This document shows, one piece after another, positions 1 to 9,291 of a DNA stretch of 64,000 bases. This DNA is from RGIG3002 sp045546775. GTDB lineage: Bacteria > Bacillota > Clostridia > Lachnospirales > Lachnospiraceae. A model generated the notes under the pieces. The model was given only the letters and a program-made list of their open reading frames with translations, did not search any database and was not told the DNA's origin. The stretch is taken from positions 1-64,000 of the forward strand of contig JAZQDM010000088.1 in NCBI GenBank assembly GCA_045546775.1, read 5' to 3'. How positions within the stretch are numbered: the first letter of the stretch is position 1; each line of letters opens with the position of its first letter. Both the position numbers and the translations under genes were made by a program.

Positions 1-47
1 GATCCGACTTCCTAATTATTACTTTACAAGAAGTGAGGTTTAGTTGT

Positions 48-2639
48 ATGGCAACCGGCACAGGAAGCAAAACAGGAAACAGAAAAAGAAATACGTCTTC
101 CCGAGGAAAAAATGTGAAAGCTACAAACAGAGGAAATTCCCGAAATACCAAAGCAAAAAAGCGTAATCAGGAACCGATGGATGGCGCGATTTTATATGAT
201 ATTATTTTAATAGCTGTATTTGCAGTTGCTATTATTTTGTTTTTGTGTAATTTTGGTCTTATAGGTGCTGCCGGAAATGCAATCAGTGGTATTATGTTTG
301 GATTGTTCGGCGTTTTGGCATACGTTGCACCAATTTTACTTTTTGTTGCAATTGCTTTTGGAACGGTAAACCAAGGCAATACGATTGCCAGAAGAAAGCT
401 GATTGCCGGTGTTGTTGTGTTCGTGTTACTTGGTGTTATTTTTGAACTTTTAACCGGTAGACTCCATGAAAATGACACTTATAATGCAGTTGCTTTTTTT
501 GAGAACGGTAAGATGTATCGAAACGGTGGCGGATTGTTATTTGGTAGTGTTGCATTCTTTTTGCATCATTTTTTGTCTACCGTAGGCACGGTTCTTGTTG
601 TTCTTGTTGCAGGCATTATTTGTGGTGTGATTATAACAGACAAATCATTTGTTGACAGTGTGGTAAACGGTGGACACAAAGTGATGGAAATGTCCAGAGA
701 TGATGCGGATCGACGTAAGGAACGCGCAAAAGTAAGACAGGAAGAGATGTTACGTCGTAAAGAAGAACTCACGCAGCAACGCAAACTAAAAGAGGAAGAA
801 AAAGAAAATGAAAAGATTTTGCGCATGGATAAAAAAGTATCCGGCGTAATGTTAGATACTGCTTTAAAAGAGCAAACAGAGCCCCCTTCCAGAGATGACA
901 TGCACGAAATTGTACTGGATGATATGGATAATATGCCGGTAGTTCATCAATATGTACAACAGACTATCTATGAACCGGAAGAAGTGGAAAACAGGCAGGA
1001 CGAGTATATAGAACCGTATATGGAACCATATTACGAACCGGAACCGATACCGGTACATAATGAAATCGAAAAACCAAAAGCGGTTATGAAACCAAGTGCT
1101 GCTCCGATACATGCGGAAGCGCCATCGGAAACAATGGAACAGTTGACGGAAAAACAGACAAAACCACCCAAAAAATATGTTTTTCCACCTTTGTCCCGTC
1201 TGCAAAAGGGAAAAGCCGGAAATGGCGATTCTATGAGCAGTTTACGGGAAACAGCGTCAAGACTGCAACAGACTTTACAGACGTTTGGTGTGCGTGTGGC
1301 AATTACAGATATCAGTCAAGGTCCTTCTGTTACGCGCTATGAGTTACAACCGGAACAAGGTGTAAAAGTAAGTAAAATTGTTGGTTTGGCCGATGACATT
1401 AAACTAAATCTGGCGGCTACTGACATTCGAATTGAGGCTCCGATTCCGGGAAAAGCGGCTGTAGGTATAGAAGTGCCGAACAAAGAAAACAGCATGGTTG
1501 TGTTGCGGGATTTATTGGAATCCAAAGAATTTAAAGAATTTCCGTCTAATCTTGCATTTGCGGTCGGAAAGGACATTGGCGGCAAAGTAATTGTAACAGA
1601 CATTGCAAAAATGCCCCATATGTTGATTGCAGGTTCCACCGGGTCCGGTAAATCGGTATGTATCAATACATTAATTATGAGTATTTTGTACAAAGCACAC
1701 CCGGATGATGTAAAGCTTATCATGGTTGACCCCAAAGTAGTCGAATTAAGCGTTTATAACGGCATTCCGCATCTTATGATTCCGGTCGTGACAGAACCTA
1801 AAAAAGCTGCGGCAGCACTGCAATGGGGCGTTTCCGAAATGACTGAGCGCTACCAGAAGTTTGCAGATTTTAATGTACGTGACTTAAAAGGTTATAATCA
1901 AAAAGTAGAAAGTATGCGTCAAGCCGGCGATGAATCGGCACCTGCAAAGATGCCTCAAATTGTTATCATTGTAGATGAGTTGGCGGACCTTATGATGGTT
2001 GCAGCGGGGGAAGTGGAAGAAGCAATTTGCCGCCTCGCGCAGCTTGCAAGAGCGGCAGGAATTCATTTGATTATTGCTACGCAAAGACCGTCTGTTGATG
2101 TTATTACCGGTCTGATTAAAGCAAATATGCCAAGCCGTGTTGCATTTGCGGTTTCCAGTGGTGTGGACTCCAGAACCATTCTAGATATGAACGGAGCCGA
2201 AAAACTTCTCGGAAAAGGAGATATGCTTTTTTATCCCCAAGGCTATCCAAAACCGGCCCGTATTCAAGGTGCTTTTGTGTCAGACAAAGAAGTGTCGGAT
2301 GTCGTTGATTTCCTGAAAAATCAGGCACTCGGAAATACATACAACGAAGACATTGAAGAGCGGATTCAAAATATGGGCAGTGCCTCGGCTTTGTCCGGCG
2401 GCGGTGGAAGCTTGTCGGAACGTGATCAATATTTTGAAGAAGCAGGCAAATTTGTCATCGAAAAAGATAAAGCATCTATAGGAATGTTGCAAAGAGTATT
2501 TAAAATTGGTTTTAACCGGGCCGCACGTATTATGGATCAACTCTGTGATGCCGGCGTGGTCGGTGAGGAAGAAGGAACGAAACCAAGAAAAGTATTAATG
2601 AGTATGGAACAGTTTGAACAATACTTGGAAGAGTATTAA
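48..2639 (+). CDS. ftsK: DNA translocase FtsK/SpoIIIE
   Basis: Membrane-anchored hexameric ATPase that pumps chromosomal DNA through the division or sporulation septum. The 863-residue product has a basic leader, several hydrophobic segments (about residues 50-205), a charged Glu/Lys/Pro-rich linker (about 210-390) and the RecA-like motor with Walker A GSTGSGKSV near residue 528 and Walker B IIVDELADL. A C-terminal winged-helix gamma domain (GMLQRVFKIGFNRAARI) normally reads polar DNA sequences. I chose the ATG at 48 because AAGTGAGG (31-38) is well spaced for it; an in-frame GTG at 33 overlaps that site. Family membership is certain. Whether it serves vegetative division (FtsK) or spore chromosome transfer (SpoIIIE) cannot be read from the sequence. 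Confidence 0.95.
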   Translation: MATGTGSKTGNRKRNTSSRGKNVKATNRGNSRNTKAKKRNQEPMDGAILYDIILIAVFAVAIILFLCNFGLIGAAGNAISGIMFGLFGVLAYVAPILLFVAIAFGTVNQGNTIARRKLIAGVVVFVLLGVIFELLTGRLHENDTYNAVAFFENGKMYRNGGGLLFGSVAFFLHHFLSTVGTVLVVLVAGIICGVIITDKSFVDSVVNGGHKVMEMSRDDADRRKERAKVRQEEMLRRKEELTQQRKLKEEEKENEKILRMDKKVSGVMLDTALKEQTEPPSRDDMHEIVLDDMDNMPVVHQYVQQTIYEPEEVENRQDEYIEPYMEPYYEPEPIPVHNEIEKPKAVMKPSAAPIHAEAPSETMEQLTEKQTKPPKKYVFPPLSRLQKGKAGNGDSMSSLRETASRLQQTLQTFGVRVAITDISQGPSVTRYELQPEQGVKVSKIVGLADDIKLNLAATDIRIEAPIPGKAAVGIEVPNKENSMVVLRDLLESKEFKEFPSNLAFAVGKDIGGKVIVTDIAKMPHMLIAGSTGSGKSVCINTLIMSILYKAHPDDVKLIMVDPKVVELSVYNGIPHLMIPVVTEPKKAAAALQWGVSEMTERYQKFADFNVRDLKGYNQKVESMRQAGDESAPAKMPQIVIIVDELADLMMVAAGEVEEAICRLAQLARAAGIHLIIATQRPSVDVITGLIKANMPSRVAFAVSSGVDSRTILDMNGAEKLLGKGDMLFYPQGYPKPARIQGAFVSDKEVSDVVDFLKNQALGNTYNEDIEERIQNMGSASALSGGGGSLSERDQYFEEAGKFVIEKDKASIGMLQRVFKIGFNRAARIMDQLCDAGVVGEEEGTKPRKVLMSMEQFEQYLEEY

Positions 2640-2690
2640 AAAACTAGAAAATGGAACATAAATTATTTTTTTACAAACGGAGGATTTAGT

Positions 2691-4361
2691 GTGAAAACAG
2701 ATATTCAAATTGCGCAGGAAGCAGTCATGGAACCGATAACAGAAGTTGCAAAGAAATTGGATATTTCCGTAGATGAATTGGAATTATACGGCAAATACAA
2801 AGCCAAAATTTCAGACGAGTATTTGGAACGTATTTCTGATAATCCGGATGGTAAACTTATCCTTGTTACAGCAATCAATCCGACTCCTGCCGGAGAAGGA
2901 AAGACAACAACAAGTGTAGGTTTGGGACAGGCATTTGGGAAATTGAATAAAAAAGCTGTCATTGCGTTAAGAGAACCTTCTCTCGGTCCGTGTTTTGGCA
3001 TCAAAGGTGGGGCTGCAGGTGGCGGTTATGCACAAGTTGTCCCGATGGAAGATTTAAATCTTCATTTTACAGGAGATTTTCATGCCATTACTTCCGCAAA
3101 CAATTTGCTTGCTGCTTTGCTTGATAACCATATTCAGCAGGGCAATGAATTGGGAATTGATACAAGACAGGTTGTATGGAAACGCTGTCTGGATATGAAT
3201 GACCGAGTTTTGAGAAATGTTGTTGTTGGTCTTGGCAATAAGACAGACGGAACTGTAAGAGAAGACCATTTTGTTATTACCGTTGCATCCGAAATTATGG
3301 CAGTTCTTTGTCTTGCTTCAGATATGGATGATTTAAAGAATCGTCTTGGACGTATTGTTGTTGCTTACAATTATGCAGGTGAACCTGTTACTGCAGCACA
3401 GTTGAATGCTGTTGGTGCTATGGCGGCATTATTAAAAGACGCATTAAAACCAAACTTAATTCAGACATTGGAACATACACCGGCTATTGTACACGGTGGA
3501 CCTTTTGCCAATATTGCACACGGATGCAACTCTGTGCGTGCAACAAAAGCTGCATTAAAAATGGCAGATTATGTTATTACAGAAGCCGGTTTTGGCGCGG
3601 ACCTTGGTGCGGAAAAATTCTTTGACATTAAATGCCGTATGGCAGATTTGAAACCGGATGCAGTTGTTTTAGTAGCAACTATCCGTGCTTTAAAATACAA
3701 TGGTGGTGTTGCAAAAGCTGATTTGAATGCAGAAAATCTGGACGCTTTAAAGAAAGGCATTGTAAACTTAGAAAAACACATTGAAAACTTACAGAAATAC
3801 AAAGTTCCTGTTGTCGTAACACTAAACTCTTTTATTACGGATACCGATGCAGAAATCTCTTATGTAAAACAATTCTGTGAAGAAAGGAATTGCGACTTTG
3901 CCATTTCAGAGGTATGGGAAAAAGGTGGCGAAGGCGGTATTGCCCTTGCGGAAAAAGTGTTGGAAACATTAGAGAAAAAAGAAAGTCATTTTGAAGTTCT
4001 TTACAAAGATGAAGCATCTTTAAAAGAAAAAATCGAAACAGTAGCCAGAGAAATTTACGGTGCAGATAAAGTTGCTTATGTCGGAAATGCTTCAAAACAA
4101 ATCGAGAAATTAGAAGCGCTTGGATTTGGGAATCTGCCTGTATGTATGGCAAAAACCCAGTATTCTCTTTCCGATGATCCGGCACTGTTAGGAAGACCGG
4201 AGCACTTTGAAATTTCCGTACGCGATGTATATGTTTCGGCAGGCGCCGGTTTTGTCGTAGTTTTAACCGGTGCGGTTATGACTATGCCTGGACTTCCAAA
4301 AGCACCCGCTGCATACAATATTGATGTTAACGAAGACGGTGTAATTACCGGATTATTCTAA
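2691..4361 (+). CDS. fhs: Formate--tetrahydrofolate ligase
   Basis: Cytoplasmic enzyme (EC 6.3.4.3) joining formate to THF with ATP to give 10-formyl-THF, the entry step of the folate one-carbon branch. The 556 residues match the usual family length. The ATP-binding loop TPAGEGKTTTS lies near residue 64, followed by the conserved GPCFGIKGGAAGGGYAQV segment. It starts at a GTG 7 nt after GGAGGA (2680-2685). folD follows closely, so 10-formyl-, methenyl- and methylene-THF interconversion is encoded as a unit. Presence of fhs fits anaerobic clostridial one-carbon metabolism but does not by itself show acetogenesis. Confidence 0.97.
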   Translation: MKTDIQIAQEAVMEPITEVAKKLDISVDELELYGKYKAKISDEYLERISDNPDGKLILVTAINPTPAGEGKTTTSVGLGQAFGKLNKKAVIALREPSLGPCFGIKGGAAGGGYAQVVPMEDLNLHFTGDFHAITSANNLLAALLDNHIQQGNELGIDTRQVVWKRCLDMNDRVLRNVVVGLGNKTDGTVREDHFVITVASEIMAVLCLASDMDDLKNRLGRIVVAYNYAGEPVTAAQLNAVGAMAALLKDALKPNLIQTLEHTPAIVHGGPFANIAHGCNSVRATKAALKMADYVITEAGFGADLGAEKFFDIKCRMADLKPDAVVLVATIRALKYNGGVAKADLNAENLDALKKGIVNLEKHIENLQKYKVPVVVTLNSFITDTDAEISYVKQFCEERNCDFAISEVWEKGGEGGIALAEKVLETLEKKESHFEVLYKDEASLKEKIETVAREIYGADKVAYVGNASKQIEKLEALGFGNLPVCMAKTQYSLSDDPALLGRPEHFEISVRDVYVSAGAGFVVVLTGAVMTMPGLPKAPAAYNIDVNEDGVITGLF

Positions 4362-4387
4362 ATTTAAGAGAAAGAGAGACAATGCAT

Positions 4388-5227
4388 ATGCCACAAATTA
4401 TTGATGGAAAAGCAATTTCCACACAAATCAAAAATGAATTAAAAGAAAAAGTGGAAGCAATGAAAAAGGAAGGAAGAGAAGTTTGTCTTGCTGTTATTCA
4501 AGTTGGAAATGATCCGGCTTCCTGTGTTTATGTAAATAACAAAAAGAAAGCATGCGAATATATCGGTATTAAATCTCTTGCATATGAGCTTCCGGAAAGT
4601 ACAACGGAGCAGGAATTGCTTGATTTAATCAAAGAATTAAACGAAAAAGACGATGTGAACGGTATTTTAGTCCAGCTTCCGGTTCCGAAACACATTGACG
4701 AAGATAAAGTAATTCAGTCAATTTCCCCAAAAAAGGATGTGGATGGTTTTCATCCCCAGAGTGTTGGTGCTCTTTGCATCGGACAACCTGGATTTGTGTC
4801 CTGTACTCCGGCAGGTATTATTCAGCTGTTAAAACGAAGTGGTATTGAAATTGCCGGAAAAGAATGTGTTGTTGTAGGAAGAAGTAATATCGTCGGCAAA
4901 CCGATGTCATTGCTTTTGCTTCGTGAGAATGGTACCGTTACCATTACTCATTCCCGTACAAAAGATTTAAAGGAAGTTTGCAAACGTGCAGATATTTTGG
5001 TCGTTGCTATCGGCAAACCTCGTTTTATTACAGAAGAATATATTAAAGAAGGAGCCGTTGTTATTGACGTTGGTATCCACAGAAACGAAGAGAACAAACT
5101 TTGTGGTGATGTTGACTTTGATGCAGTTGCTCCGCACTGTAGTGCAATCACACCGGTTCCCGGAGGTGTTGGACCTATGACAATTGCTATGCTTATGAAC
5201 AATTGTGTGCAATCAATAGATATGTAA
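4388..5227 (+). CDS. folD: Methylene-THF dehydrogenase / methenyl-THF cyclohydrolase
   Basis: Bifunctional cytoplasmic enzyme interconverting methylene-, methenyl- and 10-formyl-THF with NADP(H). Of 279 residues, the N-terminal half carries the catalytic region around YVNNKKKACEYIG, with the expected Lys. The C-terminal Rossmann half has VVVGRSNIVGKPMS and the family signature ITPVPGGVGPMTIAML. Two ATGs are possible, at 4382 and 4388; the purine-rich site ending at 4378 is better spaced for 4388. The gene lies about 25 bp after fhs and is probably co-transcribed with it. Confidence 0.96.
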   Translation: MPQIIDGKAISTQIKNELKEKVEAMKKEGREVCLAVIQVGNDPASCVYVNNKKKACEYIGIKSLAYELPESTTEQELLDLIKELNEKDDVNGILVQLPVPKHIDEDKVIQSISPKKDVDGFHPQSVGALCIGQPGFVSCTPAGIIQLLKRSGIEIAGKECVVVGRSNIVGKPMSLLLLRENGTVTITHSRTKDLKEVCKRADILVVAIGKPRFITEEYIKEGAVVIDVGIHRNEENKLCGDVDFDAVAPHCSAITPVPGGVGPMTIAMLMNNCVQSIDM

Positions 5228-5286
5228 AAATATTAGAAATTTGTTTCATGTCAATCATTTTTTACGAAACTGGAAGGTGACAGCAA

Positions 5287-6738
5287 ATGAAATGTCCGAA
5301 GTGTGGTTTTGAAATGCAGGACGAACAGCTTTACTGTGAAAACTGCGGAAATGAAATTCAAATCGTACCAAATTTCGAACCGGAAATTGAAAATAGCATA
5401 TCGGAAACATTAAATACACTGGCTGAACAACTTGCAAAAGAAGAAGCAGAAGTTTCCAAAGAAGATAAGGATGATTTTTTAGAGGAAGATCCGCATTTCT
5501 TTGATAAACTTTTTTCTTCCAATCGAAAAGTGTTTATTCTTTGTACGGTTGGTGCCGCGTTTTTGATTATTGTACTTTTTTTGATCGCATTTTTTGTCCT
5601 TCAGTTTCGTTCCAAAGGATATCATATTAATCAGGCAATCGAATATGCCGACGAAGAAAATTATGATGCTGCCATTGCGTGCTTGAATCGCGCTGAAGAA
5701 ATCGATGCATTCGATGCAGATATTTATTTCTTAAAAGCAGATTATTATTATTTGCAAAACAAAGAAACCGATGCAATACTCAATTTAAAAACCATTGCGT
5801 TAACGCCAGGATTTGACATTGTGGATGTAGAAAATGCATATAGTAAACTGATTAATATTTATCGAAAAAATAATGACTATCAAGCTATTAATGATTTACT
5901 TCTTGCATGCGATTATCCGGATATCATCTATTCGTATCAAAGTTATATGGCTTACCCGCCGGATTTTAGTTATGCAGAAGGTACATATCAGGAAGTCGTA
6001 CCGCTTAAGTTGAGCAGCAATACATACGGCAATATATATTATACTACTGACGGCAGCATACCGGACGAAAGCAGTGATATTTATACTACACCTATTTTTT
6101 TGGAAACCGGAACCTATGAGATTCATGCCTATTTTGTGAACGATTATGGCATCAAAAGTGAGATGGTAACAAAAACATATATTATTGATACCGTTGTTCC
6201 AAATGCGCCGGAAATCAGTGTATATAGCGGTGACTATACAAGTCCTCAGCTGATTGAAGTTACGGCAGCGGAAGGTTGTACGGTGTATTATACTATCGAC
6301 GGAACCGAACCGACTATTGACAGTCTGCAGTATACAGAGCCAATTCCAATGCCTATGGGCGCAACTAAAATGAAATTTGTTGCATACAGTGAAGAAGGCG
6401 TCGCCGGTGAGAGCGTGACTCGAAATTATAATTTGAAATTGAACGCACAAATAACAATTAACGATGCTCTGGCACGTCTGTCAGAATGTCTCGTAGAGCA
6501 AGGTTATATTTTGGATATGTACGGTCACAAAACAGGTATCCAGGGACGTTACGTATACAAATGTGGCGCGGTTTATCGTCTGGATGGTTTTGATTACTAT
6601 TTCATACATGAGTATTATGAAGATTCACTGGAAGTACAGTCAAAAACAGGACGCATTTTTGGTGTGAATATTACTTCCGGAGAATGTGGTAATATCGGTT
6701 TGGATGAAGAAGCAAATTATTATTTTGCACCTTTTTAA
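5287..6738 (+). CDS. Zinc-ribbon, TM, TPR and chitobiase-type repeat protein
   Basis: Uncharacterised 483-residue membrane protein built from recognisable parts. A zinc ribbon (Cys3, Cys6, Cys17, Cys20) lies at the cytoplasmic N-terminus, followed by an acidic linker, one transmembrane helix (about 81-106), and TPR-like helices (about 114-200, including YDAAIACLNRAEEID). Two tandem chitobiase/hexosaminidase C-terminal-like beta domains follow (about 225-385), each with the signature IYYTTDGSIP or VYYTIDGTEP. The tail (about 390-483) is an unassigned Tyr-rich domain. Topology suggests the repeats face outside, perhaps contacting wall polymers; that is inference. The ATG follows GGAAGGTGA. No function is assigned. 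Confidence 0.85.
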   Translation: MKCPKCGFEMQDEQLYCENCGNEIQIVPNFEPEIENSISETLNTLAEQLAKEEAEVSKEDKDDFLEEDPHFFDKLFSSNRKVFILCTVGAAFLIIVLFLIAFFVLQFRSKGYHINQAIEYADEENYDAAIACLNRAEEIDAFDADIYFLKADYYYLQNKETDAILNLKTIALTPGFDIVDVENAYSKLINIYRKNNDYQAINDLLLACDYPDIIYSYQSYMAYPPDFSYAEGTYQEVVPLKLSSNTYGNIYYTTDGSIPDESSDIYTTPIFLETGTYEIHAYFVNDYGIKSEMVTKTYIIDTVVPNAPEISVYSGDYTSPQLIEVTAAEGCTVYYTIDGTEPTIDSLQYTEPIPMPMGATKMKFVAYSEEGVAGESVTRNYNLKLNAQITINDALARLSECLVEQGYILDMYGHKTGIQGRYVYKCGAVYRLDGFDYYFIHEYYEDSLEVQSKTGRIFGVNITSGECGNIGLDEEANYYFAPF

Positions 6739-6784
6739 AGCGCAACAAAGACATCATAAATTCAGCATTATTAACAAAATATAG

Positions 6785-6813
6785 TTGCGTTTTTTTACAT
6801 AATAACGTATTAT
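6785..6813 (+). promoter_or_regulatory. Sigma-A-type promoter for nfnAB
   Basis: TTGCGT (6785-6790), a 17-nt spacer and TATTAT (6808-6813) lie about 60 nt before the nfnA start. The -35 is only half consensus. CGCAAC (6741-6746) could pair with GTTGCG (6784-6789) just before a T run, which could form a weak long-loop terminator for the upstream gene overlapping this -35. Confidence 0.5.
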
Positions 6814-6871
6814 ATTTTCGATGCTTTTCGACAATGAAGTAAAAAAGCAAGCGAAGCTAGGGAGGAAGAAA

Positions 6872-7759
6872 ATGTACAAAATTCTAAAAGCAGAAGAATT
6901 AACTGCGAATATTTTCCTTATGGAAGTAGAAGCAAGACGCGTTGCACAGTCTTGCCAGCCGGGACAGTTCATAATTGTTCGTAACGATGCGGAAGGCGAA
7001 AGAATCCCGCTCACAATTTGTGATTACGACAGAGAAAAAGGAACGATTACAATTGTATTTCAGGTAGTAGGAGCTGCAACACAGTTTATGGCAAACTTAA
7101 AAGTAGGTGACAGCTTCCATGACTTTGTCGGACCGTTAGGATGTCCTTCAGAATTTGTAAACGAAGATATAGAAGAGTTAAAAAAGAAAAAGATTCTTTT
7201 TGTTGCCGGCGGTGTAGGTACAGCACCGGTTTATCCGCAGGTAAAATGGTTGCATGAAAGAGGCATCGATGCAGATGTTATCGTTGGTGCAAAAACGAAA
7301 GATTTGCTTATTTTAGAAGAAGAAATGAAGGCAGTTGCCGGAAATCTTTATATTACAACAGATGACGGTTCCTACGGCAGAAGCGGTATGGTAACACAGA
7401 CCATCAAAGACCTTGTAGAAGAAGGCAAAACATACGATGTTTGTGTCGCTATCGGACCGATGATTATGATGAAATTTGTTTGCTTGCAGACAAAAGAATT
7501 AGGTATTCCTACGATTGTCAGCTTAAACCCGGTTATGGTTGACGGTACAGGTATGTGCGGCGCTTGTCGTGTTACTGTTGGCGGCGAAGTAAAATTTGCC
7601 TGTGTAGACGGTCCTGAATTTGACGGTCACCTTGTAAACTTTGATGAGGCAATGAAACGTCAGCAAATTTATAAGACAGCTGAAGGAAGAGCTTTCTTAA
7701 AAGCAAAAGAAGGCGATACGCATCACGGCGGATGCGGCAATTGCAGCGACGAAAACTAA
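6872..7759 (+). CDS. nfnA: NADH-dependent ferredoxin:NADP oxidoreductase, small subunit
   Basis: Small subunit of the NfnAB (Nfn-type) flavin-based electron-bifurcating transhydrogenase, which couples reduced ferredoxin and NADH to reduction of NADP. The 295 residues have the PyrK/ferredoxin-reductase layout: an FAD domain (about 1-95, with ERIPLTICDYD), an NAD domain (FVAGGVGTAPVYPQ, near 107) and a C-terminal [2Fe-2S] site with CGACR and FACVDGPEFDGH. The ATG at 6872 follows GGGAGGAAG; upstream in-frame codons lack a ribosome site. The large subunit starts 12 bp downstream, as expected for Nfn. A generic sulfide dehydrogenase label is the alternative, but the pairing supports Nfn. Confidence 0.88.
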   Translation: MYKILKAEELTANIFLMEVEARRVAQSCQPGQFIIVRNDAEGERIPLTICDYDREKGTITIVFQVVGAATQFMANLKVGDSFHDFVGPLGCPSEFVNEDIEELKKKKILFVAGGVGTAPVYPQVKWLHERGIDADVIVGAKTKDLLILEEEMKAVAGNLYITTDDGSYGRSGMVTQTIKDLVEEGKTYDVCVAIGPMIMMKFVCLQTKELGIPTIVSLNPVMVDGTGMCGACRVTVGGEVKFACVDGPEFDGHLVNFDEAMKRQQIYKTAEGRAFLKAKEGDTHHGGCGNCSDEN

Positions 7760-7771
7760 AGGAGGCAACAA

Positions 7772-9154
7772 ATGGACGTTTTAAAGAAAGTTCCTGTAAG
7801 AGAACAGGACGCAAAAGAAAGAGCAACAAACTTTGAAGAAGTATGTTTGGGATATAACAAAGAAGAAGCGATGGAAGAAGCTTCCAGATGTATCAACTGC
7901 AAAAACGCACAGTGCGTAAAAGGATGTCCTGTTTCCATTGATATTCCGGGCTTTATTGCACAGGTGAAAGAAGGAAACGTAGAGGAAGCTTACAAAATTA
8001 TTAGTGAATCTTCCGCACTTCCTGCAGTTTGTGGTCGTGTTTGCCCGCAGGAAAGCCAGTGTGAAGGAAAATGCATTCGCGGCATCAAAGGGGAACCGGT
8101 TTCCATCGGTAAGTTGGAACGTTTTGTTGCAGATTCCGCAAGAGAAATGGGTATCAAACCGGAAGGTGCAAAAGAGAAAAAAGGCAAAAAAGTGGCTGTA
8201 ATCGGTTCCGGTCCTGCAGGTCTTACTTGTGCCGGTGATTTGGCAAAGATGGGCTATGATGTAACTATTTTTGAAGCCCTTCACGAAGCAGGCGGTGTTC
8301 TTGTATATGGTATTCCGGAATTCCGTCTTCCGAAAGAAAAAGTAGTAAAACAGGAAATTGAAAACGTAAAAGCTTTAGGCGTTAAAATCGAAACAAATGT
8401 AGTTGTTGGTAAATCCGTTACCATCGACGAATTGATGGAGAACGAAGGATTTGATGCTGTATTTATCGGTTCCGGTGCCGGACTCCCGAAATTCATGGGT
8501 ATTCCGGGCGAACAGGCAAACGGCGTGTTCTCTGCAAACGAATATTTGACAAGAAGCAACTTGATGAAGGCGTTTGATGAAAATTCCACAACACCGATTA
8601 TGCGCGGCAGAAAAGTAGCTGTAGTTGGTGGTGGTAACGTTGCTATGGATGCTGCAAGAACAGCACTTCGTCTCGGTGCAGAGGTTCACATTGTTTATCG
8701 TCGAAGCGAAGAAGAGCTTCCTGCCAGAGTGGAAGAAGTGCATCACGCAAAAGAGGAAGGAATCATTTTTGATCTTCTTACGAATCCGGTTGAAATTTTG
8801 GAAGATGAAAATAACTGGGTATGCGGTATTAAGTGCGTGAAAATGGAACTTGGCGAGCCGGATGAATCCGGAAGAAGAAAACCGGTTGTAAAACCGGATT
8901 CCGAGTTCATTATGGATGTTGATACAGTGATTATGTCTCTCGGAACATCTCCAAACCCGCTTATTTCCTCCACAACAGAAGGCTTGGAAGTAAACAAATG
9001 GAAATGTATCGTTGCAGATGAAGAATTTGGCAAAACAACAAAGGAAGGCGTTTATGCCGGCGGTGATGCTGTAACAGGTGCCGCAACCGTTATTCTTGCT
9101 ATGGGTGCAGGAAAAGCCGGTGCGAAAGGTATTGATGAATATCTTTCCAAATAA
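7772..9154 (+). CDS. nfnB: NADPH-dependent Nfn large subunit (GltD-like)
   Basis: Large subunit of the Nfn complex, homologous to the glutamate synthase small chain. The 460 residues have two N-terminal Cys clusters for [4Fe-4S] centres (CINCKNAQCVKGCP; CGRVCPQESQCEGKC), an FAD-binding Rossmann motif (VIGSGPAGLTCAGD, near 144) and an NADP-binding Rossmann motif (VVGGGNVAMDAART, near 286). The C-terminal GGDAVTGAATVILAMGAGK closes the FAD site. GGAGG sits just upstream of the ATG. There is no GltB next door, which supports Nfn over glutamate synthase. A terminator follows, so nfnAB appears to be a two-gene operon. Confidence 0.88.
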   Translation: MDVLKKVPVREQDAKERATNFEEVCLGYNKEEAMEEASRCINCKNAQCVKGCPVSIDIPGFIAQVKEGNVEEAYKIISESSALPAVCGRVCPQESQCEGKCIRGIKGEPVSIGKLERFVADSAREMGIKPEGAKEKKGKKVAVIGSGPAGLTCAGDLAKMGYDVTIFEALHEAGGVLVYGIPEFRLPKEKVVKQEIENVKALGVKIETNVVVGKSVTIDELMENEGFDAVFIGSGAGLPKFMGIPGEQANGVFSANEYLTRSNLMKAFDENSTTPIMRGRKVAVVGGGNVAMDAARTALRLGAEVHIVYRRSEEELPARVEEVHHAKEEGIIFDLLTNPVEILEDENNWVCGIKCVKMELGEPDESGRRKPVVKPDSEFIMDVDTVIMSLGTSPNPLISSTTEGLEVNKWKCIVADEEFGKTTKEGVYAGGDAVTGAATVILAMGAGKAGAKGIDEYLSK

Positions 9155-9192
9155 TGCTGTGTGACACAAAACAAAATCTTAATGATTTCTAC

Positions 9193-9222
9193 AAAAGGAG
9201 ATGTTTACGCATCTCCTTTTTT
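9193..9222 (+). terminator. Rho-independent terminator after nfnB
   Basis: An 11-bp perfect stem (9193-9203 with 9210-9220) encloses a six-base loop, and its 3' arm runs into a T tract. It closes the nfnAB operon. Confidence 0.85.
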
Positions 9223-9235
9223 GATGTAAAATAAA

Positions 9236-9244
9236 TGGTATAAA
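9236..9244 (+). promoter_or_regulatory. Possible extended -10 promoter
   Basis: TGGTATAAA (9236-9244) matches an extended -10 element (TGn then TATAAA) just after the nfnB terminator and about 48 nt before the next start codon. The -35 region (CTTTTT at 9216-9221) is poor. An AT-rich 8-bp hairpin (9242-9249 with 9255-9262) follows. Confidence 0.35.
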
Positions 9245-9291
9245 ATGTTAGAAAAACATTTTTATAAAGTGTATTTTGGGAGGTATTACAA

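Noticed and set aside
864..1205. Long minus-strand reading frames inside ftsK and many other genes (for example 8375-9169 and 32940-33638).
   Set aside because: They are antisense shadows of strongly conserved plus-strand proteins, with no family features of their own.
2640..2690. A tetrahydrofolate riboswitch before fhs.
   Set aside because: The gap is only 51 bp, AT-rich and without the conserved paired elements.
6741..6796. Long-loop hairpin (CGCAAC/GTTGCG then T run) as terminator of the zinc-ribbon gene.
   Set aside because: Only 6 bp of stem around a 37-base loop; it overlaps the better-supported nfnA -35 element. Mentioned under the promoter only.
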